Assembly (NCBI GenBank): GCA_004560045.1
Contig: SFWF01000010.1
Span: 1 to 28,318, forward strand
DNA from: a bacterium
GTDB taxonomy: Bacteria; Bacillota; Clostridia; Oscillospirales; Acutalibacteraceae
Direction of reading: 5' to 3'
Length of the DNA stretch: 28,318 nt
Shown here in pieces: positions 22,349-28,318 of the stretch. Below the pieces are notes generated by a model. The model saw only the letters and a program-made list of their open reading frames with translations, had not been told where the DNA came from and ran no database searches. Numbering within the stretch: the stretch's first letter is position 1; each line of letters begins with the position of its first letter. The position numbers were made by a program, and so were the translations under genes.

Positions 22349-23206
22349 TTATTCGCCGACCGACACACTCTCGCCCGAGCTTACGCAGAACATACCGTTC
22401 GGCTGCTCGAACCAGACGTCGATGAGGGTCGGGTTATAAACCGTTTTCGAGTCGGCGGAGAATACTAAACGGTCGTAGGCCTCGACGTATTCTCTTATCT
22501 CGATATTGGTAGCGTACCAGGTATCCTCGCGGTTTGCGACGATCTTCAAAATATCCTCGATATGCTCCCAGTTGCCCTTTTGTTCAAACTCAAAGGTATG
22601 ACCCCAGACGTAGAAAAGCCTCGGGGTATAGTGAGGAAAATAGCCTCCCGATACGGGAAGGTCGGCAAATTCCTGCGCCCAGACAAAAGCGTTTTCGTTG
22701 TCGTGGTGCATAGTGGGGACCCAGTTATACCAGTCGCTCGGCAGGCGGAAGAGGTTATTATCCCCCGCAAGGCTTCGGGCATACATAAAGCCCAGATCCT
22801 TAATATAGCCCCTTATATTCTCGTAGTCGGCGCCGTTTCCGAGATAGGTTATGCCGCTGTTGGGGTAGGCAAGGCCACGAACAAGCTTACCAAGGGTATT
22901 TTCAAGGCACATTCGGTCGTTTAAATACTCCTGAATTCCCTCGAAGGGGCGGAGCATTCCGGGAGCGGTATGCTCAAAGCCGTGGCAGGCGATCTCGTGA
23001 CCCTTAGCGAGAAAATTCTCCTTCATTTCTTCTGCGCTGAGGCGGCCGGAGCTTCCGATATCACTGCCCACGACGTTGAAGGTACCCTTTACGCCGTAGC
23101 TACTGAAAATTTCGGCCAGCTTTAGATCATATCGGCTACCGTCGTCGTAGCTAAATGTTACGGCCTTTAGCTTGCCGCCGGGAAAACGCAAATGTCTGTA
23201 TTTCAT
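22349..23206 (-). CDS. Polysaccharide deacetylase (NodB-type)
   Basis: The product is about 285 residues with a NodB homology fold. The catalytic/metal Asp pair is in VTFSYDDG near residues 15-22, the metal His motif in GHEIACHGFEHT near 69-80, and the later LAYPNSG and VWGHTFEFE stretches fit the family. No signal peptide is visible, so it is likely cytoplasmic or acts on a soluble carbohydrate. I use the ATG at 23204-23206 because GGTGA lies just upstream; a TTG four codons earlier lacks a site. It is flanked by terminators on both sides. The substrate is unknown. Confidence 0.85.
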   Translation of the reverse strand: MKYRHLRFPGGKLKAVTFSYDDGSRYDLKLAEIFSSYGVKGTFNVVGSDIGSSGRLSAEEMKENFLAKGHEIACHGFEHTAPGMLRPFEGIQEYLNDRMCLENTLGKLVRGLAYPNSGITYLGNGADYENIRGYIKDLGFMYARSLAGDNNLFRLPSDWYNWVPTMHHDNENAFVWAQEFADLPVSGGYFPHYTPRLFYVWGHTFEFEQKGNWEHIEDILKIVANREDTWYATNIEIREYVEAYDRLVFSADSKTVYNPTLIDVWFEQPNGMFCVSSGESVSVGE

Positions 23207-23220
23207 AAATATCACCAACT

Positions 23221-23254
23221 AAAAAATGATGGCAGCATCAAATGCTACCATCAT
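23221..23254 (-). terminator. Terminator of the pgk-tpiA-gpmI operon
   Basis: The stem ATGATGG.AGCA (23226-23237 with 23243-23254, one mismatch) is followed on the minus strand by a T-run at 23221-23226, about 30 bases after the gpmI stop. Confidence 0.88.
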
Positions 23255-23286
23255 TATAACACTATTTTTTCTTATTTCAACAAAAA

Positions 23287-24804
23287 TCAGTCGACGATGA
23301 TGCTTTCGCCGTTCATTTCGGCAGGCTGAGGCAGGCCTAAGATCTTAAGCATAGAGGGAGCGATGTCGGCAAGGCGACCGCCCTCACGGAGACTGCAGGG
23401 ATAGCCTACTACGCAGAAGGGAACGGGGTTGGTGGTGTGGGGGGTGAAGGGCTCGCCCTTTTCGTCGAACATAACGTCGGCGTTACCGTGGTCGGCGGTG
23501 ATGATCACCGAGCCACCCATCTCGGTTGCGGCCTCTACGACCCTACCGACGCAGGTGTCAACCGCCTCAACGGCGGCTACCGCGGCGTCGAAGATACCGG
23601 TATGGCCTACCATATCGCAGTTAGCGAAGTTAAGTATTACTACGTCGTATTTGCCCGAGCGGATCTGCTCGCAGACGGCGTCGCATACGGGATATGCGCT
23701 CATTTCGGGCTGAAGATCGAAGGTGGGAACGTCGGGAGACTGAATAAGGATTCTGTCCTCACCCTCGAAGGTCTTTTCCTCGCCGCCGTTAAAGAAGAAG
23801 GTTACGTGAGCGTACTTCTGAGTTTCGGCGATGCGAAGCTGAGTAAGACCCTTGGAGGAAAGGTATTCGCCGAGGGTCATCTTAAGCTCCTCGGGAGGGA
23901 AGGCGACCGAGACGTTAGGCATAGTCTCGTCGTACTGTGTCATACAGACGTAATTTAGGGGGAAGAAGCCCTTCTTTCTCTCGAAGCCGTCGAAATTGGG
24001 ATCGACGAAGGTGCGGGTGATCTGACGTGCACGGTCGGGACGGAAGTTGAAGGAGACGACGCTGTCATTTGCTCCGATCATACCGTTTTTGTCGATAACG
24101 GTGGGAACGATAAACTCGTCGGTAACGTCCTTCGAATAAGACTCTTCCATAGCCTTTACGGGGTCATCGGCCTCGATGCCCTCGCCGTAGACCATAGCGG
24201 CATAGGCCTTTTCAACGCGATCCCAAGCGAAGTCGCGGTCCATTGCGTAGTAGCGACCCATAACGGTAGCGACCTTACCGACACCGAGCTCGGTCATTTT
24301 TGCCTGAAGATCGGCAATGAAGCCTGCGCCCGAGGTGGTGGAGACGTCACGGCCGTCCATAAAGCAGTGAACGAATACCTTGGTAAGGCCGTTTTTCTTT
24401 GCAAGCTCTAAGAGGCCGTAAAGATGCTCGATATGGCTATGAACTCCGCCGTCGGAGAGAAGACCGATAAGGTGAAGAGCGCTGTCGTTCTTTTTGCAGT
24501 TTTCTACGGCGGCCTTAAGACACTCGATATCGAAGAAGTCGCCGTCGGCGATGGACTTGGAGATCTTTACAAGCATCTGATAAACGACGCGTCCTGCGCC
24601 GATGTTGGTATGTCCTACCTCAGAGTTGCCCATCTGACCGTCGGGAAGGCCGACGTCAAGACCCGAAGCTCCTATAGTGGTAAAGGGATTTTCGGCAAAA
24701 AGCTTTGAAAGGTTGGGAGTTTTTGCGGCGGCGATGGCGTTGCCCTCGGTGGCCTCTCTTACTCCGAAACCGTCCATAATACATAATACAACAGGTTTTT
24801 TCAT
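23287..24804 (-). CDS. gpmI: 2,3-bisphosphoglycerate-independent phosphoglycerate mutase
   Basis: GpmI interconverts 3- and 2-phosphoglycerate using a metal-bound phosphoserine. The product is about 505 residues, the usual length. The N-terminal LCIMDGFGVRE holds metal-binding Asp, GQMGNSEVGH holds the active-site Ser, MDGRDVSTTSG and NFRPDRARQ are substrate-binding, and the C-terminal ITADHGNADVM holds further metal ligands. The frame extends 31 codons further upstream, but the start MKKPVV has GGAG 7 bases before it and the extension runs into the 16-base gap and the tpiA gene end. It is the third gene of the operon. Confidence 0.97.
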   Translation of the reverse strand: MKKPVVLCIMDGFGVREATEGNAIAAAKTPNLSKLFAENPFTTIGASGLDVGLPDGQMGNSEVGHTNIGAGRVVYQMLVKISKSIADGDFFDIECLKAAVENCKKNDSALHLIGLLSDGGVHSHIEHLYGLLELAKKNGLTKVFVHCFMDGRDVSTTSGAGFIADLQAKMTELGVGKVATVMGRYYAMDRDFAWDRVEKAYAAMVYGEGIEADDPVKAMEESYSKDVTDEFIVPTVIDKNGMIGANDSVVSFNFRPDRARQITRTFVDPNFDGFERKKGFFPLNYVCMTQYDETMPNVSVAFPPEELKMTLGEYLSSKGLTQLRIAETQKYAHVTFFFNGGEEKTFEGEDRILIQSPDVPTFDLQPEMSAYPVCDAVCEQIRSGKYDVVILNFANCDMVGHTGIFDAAVAAVEAVDTCVGRVVEAATEMGGSVIITADHGNADVMFDEKGEPFTPHTTNPVPFCVVGYPCSLREGGRLADIAPSMLKILGLPQPAEMNGESIIVD

Positions 24805-24820
24805 TTTATTTCTCCGTGTT

Positions 24821-25588
24821 TTATTTGGAAGCGGCTTTAACGATAACGCTGAAGTCCTCAGCCTTAAGGGAAGCGCCGCCGATAAGTCCGCCGTCAACGT
24901 TGACCTTAGCTACGAGCTCGTCAGCGTTTTTAGCGTTCATGGAGCCGCCGTACTGAACGGTAACGGTCTCGGCAGCCTCTTTGCCGTAAACCTCGGCAAT
25001 AGCCTCGCGAACGTAGCCGTTTCCTTCGTCGGCCTGATCTGCAGTAGCGGTAACGCCGGTACCGATAGCCCAAACGGGCTCGTAGGCGATTATGATGTTC
25101 TTAAGCTGATCGGCAGATACATTGGTAAGAGCCATCTTGGTCTGGAACTTAAGGAGGGTCTCGGTATAGCCGAGCTCTCTCTGCTCTAAAGTCTCGCCTA
25201 CGCAAACGATGGCGGTAAGGCCTGCGTTTACAGCGGCAAGGGTGCGGAGGTTAACGGTCTGATCGGTCTCGCCGAAGTACTGTCTTCTCTCGGAATGTCC
25301 GATAACGACGTACTCAACTCCGCAAGCGGTAAGCATTTCGGCAGAAACCTCACCGGTGTATGCGCCCGAAGCCTTGAAGTGAACATTCTCGGCACCGATC
25401 TTGATGTTGGAGTCCTTTGCGGCCTCAACTGCGGCGGCTATGTCAACATAGGGTACGCAGAGAACTACGTCACAGTCTGCGTCCTTAACTAAGGGCTTCA
25501 TTTCGTTAATAAGAGCGGTGGTCTCAGCGGGGGTCTTGTTCATTTTCCAGTTACCTGCGATAACTGCTTTACGGGTAGCTTTGTTCAT
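24821..25588 (-). CDS. tpiA: Triosephosphate isomerase
   Basis: TpiA interconverts dihydroxyacetone phosphate and glyceraldehyde 3-phosphate. The 255-residue product has the catalytic Lys in GNWKMN (K15), His in VIGHSERR (near 98) and Glu in AYEPVWAIGTG (near 168), plus the phosphate loop QYGGSMN. The ribosome site AAAGGAGAG precedes the ATG. It lies between pgk and gpmI, in the pgk-tpiA-gpmI order usual in Firmicutes. Confidence 0.98.
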   Translation of the reverse strand: MNKATRKAVIAGNWKMNKTPAETTALINEMKPLVKDADCDVVLCVPYVDIAAAVEAAKDSNIKIGAENVHFKASGAYTGEVSAEMLTACGVEYVVIGHSERRQYFGETDQTVNLRTLAAVNAGLTAIVCVGETLEQRELGYTETLLKFQTKMALTNVSADQLKNIIIAYEPVWAIGTGVTATADQADEGNGYVREAIAEVYGKEAAETVTVQYGGSMNAKNADELVAKVNVDGGLIGGASLKAEDFSVIVKAASK

Positions 25589-25607
25589 TTTAATTTCTCT
25601 CCTTTAT

Positions 25608-25672
25608 TTACGGGCGACCAACGACCGCCCCTACATTACACGAATATCCCTCCGCGGTTTCGTGGAGGGATT
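25608..25672. repeat. Two hairpins in the pgk-tpiA gap, one REP-like
   Basis: GGGCG...CGCCC (25612-25616 with 25626-25630) in the context TTACGGGCGACC...CGCCCCTACA looks like a short palindromic repeat I recall from gut Firmicutes genomes. Next to it ATCCCTCC/GGAGGGAT (25646-25653 with 25664-25671) forms a stable hairpin without a following T-run, so it is more likely an RNA-processing or partial attenuation site than a full terminator. Confidence 0.5.
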
Positions 25673-25684
25673 TCGTCTTAAAAA

Positions 25685-26896
25685 TTATTTATCGTTCATT
25701 GCGGCGATGCCGGGAAGCTCTTTACCCTCGAGGAACTCAAGAGAAGCTCCGCCACCGGTGGAAATGTGGCTCATCTTGTCGCCGAAGCCGAGGTTGTTAA
25801 CGGCTGCGGCAGAGTCGCCTCCGCCGATGATGGTGATAGCGTCGGTCTCGGCAAGAGCCTTAGCAACCGAGATGGTTCCGTTTGCGAAAACGGGGTTCTC
25901 GGAAACGCCCATAGGTCCGTTCCAAACAACGGTCTTAGCGTTTTTAACCTCTTCTGCGAAGAGCTTTGCAGACTCGGTACCGATATCGAGTCCCATCATA
26001 TCGTCGGGGATAGCGTTTACGGCAACGCAGGTAGCCTCAACGGGAGCATCGATGGGATCGGGGAAGGACTTGGTGATCATGGTATCGACGGGAAGAAGGA
26101 TTTTAACGCCCTTTTCCTCGGCCTTCTTGAGCATTTCCTTACAGTAGTCAACCTTCTCGAGGTCTACGAGAGAGGTACCGACGCTGTAGCCCTGAGCCAC
26201 TGCGAAGGTGTAGGACATACCGCCGCCGATGATAAGGGTATCGGCCTTGTTAAGGAGGTTTTCGATAACGGTAAGCTTATCGGCAACCTTTGCACCGCCG
26301 AGGATGCAAACGAAGGGACGCTCGGGATTCTCAACGGCATTTCCGAGGTACTTAAGCTCCTTCTGAATGAGGTAGCCAACAACTGCCTCCTCTACGTAAT
26401 CAACTACGCCAACGGTAGAGCAGTGTGCGCGGTGAGCGGCGCCGAATGCGTCGTTTACGAAAACGTCTGCGAGGGAGCCGAGCTCCTTAGAAAAAGCTTC
26501 GCCGTTCTTGGTCTCTTCTGCTCTGTAGCGGGTGTTCTGAAGAAGGACAACGTCGCCGTCCTTCATAGCGGCAACAGCGGCCTTTGCGTTCTCGCCTACA
26601 ACGTTATCGTCAGCGGCAAAAACAACTTCCTTGCCTAAATGCTCGGAAAGTCTCTTTGCAACGGGAGCAAGAGAAAGCTCGGGCTTGGGCTCGCCCTTGG
26701 GTTTTCCGAGGTGAGAACAGAGGATTACCTTACCGCCGTCGGCGATAAGCTTCTTGATGGTGGGGAGGGCGGCAACGATTCTGTTTTCGTCGGTGATAAC
26801 GCCCGCCTTAAGGGGAACGTTAAAGTCGCAACGAACGAGAACGCGCTTACCTTTTACGTTAATGTCGTCTACTGTTTTTTTGTTAAGTGCTGTCAT
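25685..26896 (-). CDS. pgk: Phosphoglycerate kinase
   Basis: Pgk makes ATP from 1,3-bisphosphoglycerate. The 403-residue product has RCDFNVPL near residues 22-29, SHLGKPKG near 60-67, the ILGGAKVADKL region, NGPMGVSE and the GGGDSAAAV loop near the C-terminus, all as expected. AAAGGACG is 7 bases before the ATG. It is first in the operon, driven by a strong promoter with a short leader and no visible riboswitch. Gap (glyceraldehyde phosphate dehydrogenase) is not adjacent. Confidence 0.98.
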   Translation of the reverse strand: MTALNKKTVDDINVKGKRVLVRCDFNVPLKAGVITDENRIVAALPTIKKLIADGGKVILCSHLGKPKGEPKPELSLAPVAKRLSEHLGKEVVFAADDNVVGENAKAAVAAMKDGDVVLLQNTRYRAEETKNGEAFSKELGSLADVFVNDAFGAAHRAHCSTVGVVDYVEEAVVGYLIQKELKYLGNAVENPERPFVCILGGAKVADKLTVIENLLNKADTLIIGGGMSYTFAVAQGYSVGTSLVDLEKVDYCKEMLKKAEEKGVKILLPVDTMITKSFPDPIDAPVEATCVAVNAIPDDMMGLDIGTESAKLFAEEVKNAKTVVWNGPMGVSENPVFANGTISVAKALAETDAITIIGGGDSAAAVNNLGFGDKMSHISTGGGASLEFLEGKELPGIAAMNDK

Positions 26897-26947
26897 TTTG
26901 AATCGTCCTTTCGAAAGTGATTGTTAAAAAATAAACACATTATTTAT

Positions 26948-26976
26948 ATTGTACACAAAAAACTGATTTTTTGCAA
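26948..26976 (-). promoter_or_regulatory. Promoter of pgk-tpiA-gpmI
   Basis: The -35 TTGCAA (26971-26976) and -10 TACAAT (26948-26953) are 17 bases apart, upstream of a leader of about 45 bases. Confidence 0.75.
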
Positions 26977-27004
26977 CATATATTTATGCTGAAATTATGA
27001 TTTT

Positions 27005-27499
27005 TTACCATTTATAATTGTGCAACTGACCAAAATTTTGAAGCTCGGGATAGTTCCACTGGCGCAGCACCTCGTAGGCACCTATCGCTACGGCGTTAGA
27101 CAGGTTAAGACTGCGGGCGTCCGACACCGTAGGTATTCTGACACAGCTTTCGGGGTTTTTAAGGAGCAGTTCCTCGGGCAGACCCTTAGTTTCCTTTCCG
27201 AAAAGGAGGTAGCAGTTATCGGGGTAGTTTGCCTCGGTATGGGTATGAAGGGCTTTGGTGGTAAAGTAGAAGAAGGCTCCCTCGTTTTTAGCGAAAAAGT
27301 CGTCTAAATTATCGTAGTAGGTTATATCGAGAAGGTCCCAATAATCGAGACCTGCCCTTTTAAGCTTTTTGTCGTCAATTTCGAAGCCGAAAGGACGAAC
27401 GAGGTGAAGTCTTGCCCCCGTTGCGGCGCAGGTACGGGCAACGTTTCCCGTATTACCCGCAATTTCGGGCTCCACCATAACTATATTCAGAGTTGCCAT
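27005..27499 (-). CDS. trmL: tRNA (cytidine(34)-2'-O)-methyltransferase
   Basis: TrmL methylates the ribose of the wobble base in tRNA-Leu species. The 164-residue product is a minimal SPOUT methyltransferase: EPEIAGNTGNVARTCAATG (about residues 10-28) near the start, LFGKETKGLP near 98-107 and IPTVSDARSLNLSNAVAI near 117-134 form the knotted SAM site. Its ATG follows the stop codon of the upstream gene with no gap, and the purine-rich end of that gene supplies the ribosome site. No convincing terminator is seen before the pgk promoter. Confidence 0.95.
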   Translation of the reverse strand: MATLNIVMVEPEIAGNTGNVARTCAATGARLHLVRPFGFEIDDKKLKRAGLDYWDLLDITYYDNLDDFFAKNEGAFFYFTTKALHTHTEANYPDNCYLLFGKETKGLPEELLLKNPESCVRIPTVSDARSLNLSNAVAIGAYEVLRQWNYPELQNFGQLHNYKW

Positions 27500-28141
27500 T
27501 TATTCTTTTTCCTTTTCCTTTTCCTCTTTTTCCTTAAGGGAGGCGTCGAGCTCCTCCAAATGCCTTGTCCATTCGACGTCGCTTACCTCGGGATTAGCCT
27601 CACGGTAGGTCGTATACATTTTTTCGAGAACCTTCTTATAGTCCTTTCTGAAATGCAGACGGGTCTTGATTCCGATAAGGCAGATTATAAGGGTAAAAAG
27701 GCAGATAAGTATTCCGGGTACGAAATACATCCAGAATTTAGGGTTATTAAGGTAACCGTTGTTTAAAAATTCGTTGGTGGTCTCGGCATCGTTATGATAG
27801 ATTCGGGTAAGCTGTGCAAAGACGGCCGCAAGGTTTAAGACGAGGGCTATAGCGTGAAGCTTTCGCTTTATAAGATAGAGGGACACGGCCACCGCCACAA
27901 AGGCGATACAGCTAACGATATAAAGGGGCATATCGAGATTTTTGGCGTTTTTCGTATAGATAAGAAGGGAGGTCGTACCGCCGAAAATAAGGCCGAACTG
28001 AAAGATCATAAGCCATATAGTCGAAAGAAGATTCAGCCTCTTGGAGGTCTTATAATAGCCGCTTCCCGTATCGAGGCGGTTTACTCCTTTATTGTAGTTT
28101 TCCTGCTCTACGCGGGCGGTGACCGATTTATAAAATTTCAT
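27500..28141 (-). CDS. Hypothetical four-helix membrane protein with Lys/Glu tail
   Basis: I do not recognise this 213-residue protein. It has hydrophobic segments near residues 40-62, 71-90, 95-113 and 132-155, with a basic loop (KRKLH) between the second and third. A soluble C-terminal stretch of about 55 residues follows, ending in a run of alternating Lys and Glu. The ATG has AGGAGAG 5 bases upstream and a good promoter. It is cotranscribed with trmL, directly abutting it; this may be only a shared transcript and not a shared function. Confidence 0.8.
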   Translation of the reverse strand: MKFYKSVTARVEQENYNKGVNRLDTGSGYYKTSKRLNLLSTIWLMIFQFGLIFGGTTSLLIYTKNAKNLDMPLYIVSCIAFVAVAVSLYLIKRKLHAIALVLNLAAVFAQLTRIYHNDAETTNEFLNNGYLNNPKFWMYFVPGILICLFTLIICLIGIKTRLHFRKDYKKVLEKMYTTYREANPEVSDVEWTRHLEELDASLKEKEEKEKEKE

Positions 28142-28170
28142 TTTTCTCTCCTGTAAGCTTAGTCTATATA

Positions 28171-28199
28171 AGTATACAGTATGCTTCCCGTTTTTTCAA
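28171..28199 (-). promoter_or_regulatory. Promoter of the membrane protein-trmL unit
   Basis: The -35 TTGAAA (28194-28199) and -10 TATACT (28171-28176) are 17 bases apart, about 30 bases upstream of the start codon. Confidence 0.75.
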
Positions 28200-28202
28200 G
28201 AC

Positions 28203-28232
28203 AAAAAAAGTGCGATCCGAACGGACCGTACT
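28203..28232 (-). terminator. Terminator of an upstream transcript (second of two)
   Basis: The stem AGTACGGTCC with GGATCGCACT (28223-28232 with 28209-28218; one mismatch and one G-T pair, loop GTTC) is followed on the minus strand by seven T residues. Confidence 0.85.
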
Positions 28233-28281
28233 CTTAAGGACGAAATGCCTAAAAAAGCAAATTTTTGCGGCCTAATGTGTT

Positions 28282-28318
28282 AAAAAGCCGTGGTACGCGA
28301 CAGCGTTACCACGGCTTT
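28282..28318 (-). terminator. Terminator at the right edge (first of two)
   Basis: The stem AAGCCGTGGTA with TACCACGGCTT has an inner CGC/GCG pairing and is followed on the minus strand by TTTTT at 28282-28286. The gene it ends lies beyond the window. A-runs on the other side allow plus-strand function too. Confidence 0.8.

Noticed and set aside
24805..24897. N-terminal 31-codon extension of gpmI
   Set aside because: It reads back through the intergenic gap into tpiA, lacks a ribosome site, and the family begins at MKKPVV-like sequence.
25645..25672. Full rho-independent terminator after pgk
   Set aside because: The hairpin has no T-run on either strand, and tpiA has no convincing promoter of its own.
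25766..26638. 290-codon plus-strand ORF opposite pgk
   Set aside because: pgk is certain by its motifs; the antisense frame is a shadow.

Overview
The window looks like chromosomal DNA of a gut-type Clostridia (Oscillospirales/Ruminococcaceae-like). The inference rests on gene content and layout: a cysteine T-box before cysE-cysS, consensus sigma-A promoters, AGGAGG-type ribosome sites with some TTG/GTG starts, a VTC/DUF4956/Cthe_2159-type cassette, and short palindromic intergenic repeats that I recall from that group. No sequence search was possible, so genus is not assigned. About 26 protein genes are visible and all but one (a DUF815 ATPase at 4370-5539) are on the minus strand. There is no tRNA, rRNA, CRISPR array, prophage or insertion sequence.

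Layout, left to right. 1-267: a repeat-bearing intergenic stretch. 268-4220 (minus): a tightly packed four-gene cassette of VTC-domain polyphosphate polymerase, DUF4956 membrane protein, Cthe_2159-type beta-helix lipoprotein and MscS channel. This is the best candidate for an under-described system. 4370-5539 (plus): DUF815 AAA ATPase, divergent from the cassette, with a perfect palindrome over its -35. 5654-7201: an LCP-family wall ligase with a long GS/TSSGD repeat tail. 7309-8867: trmN6-like and rsmI methyltransferase pair. 8971-10305: a stand-alone sugar-type ABC solute-binding lipoprotein with a perfect consensus promoter and its own terminator. 10379-10853: a roughly 475-base non-coding island of palindromic repeats. 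10883-13214: T-box-controlled cysE-cysS. 13218-22192: a long run transcribed leftward of FG-GAP-like lipoprotein, response regulator, histidine kinase, DUF1385 protein, prmC, recA, recX, rimO and pgsA, mostly overlapping or abutting. 22349-23206: polysaccharide deacetylase. 23287-26896: lower-glycolysis operon pgk-tpiA-gpmI. 27005-28141: a small membrane protein abutting trmL. 28203-28318: two tandem terminators from whatever lies beyond the right edge.

How the genes work together. The left cassette combines phosphate-polymer chemistry, two membrane proteins and a surface carbohydrate-binding lipoprotein, which suggests cell-envelope modification or osmotic/ionic adaptation (inference). The lipoprotein/two-component module resembles an envelope sensor system placed at the head of a housekeeping run for translation termination, recombination, ribosome modification and phosphatidylglycerol synthesis. 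cysE-cysS couples cysteine synthesis to tRNA charging through one leader RNA. Several start codons were moved inward from the longest ORF because ribosome-binding sites, and in one case a promoter, argue for it.
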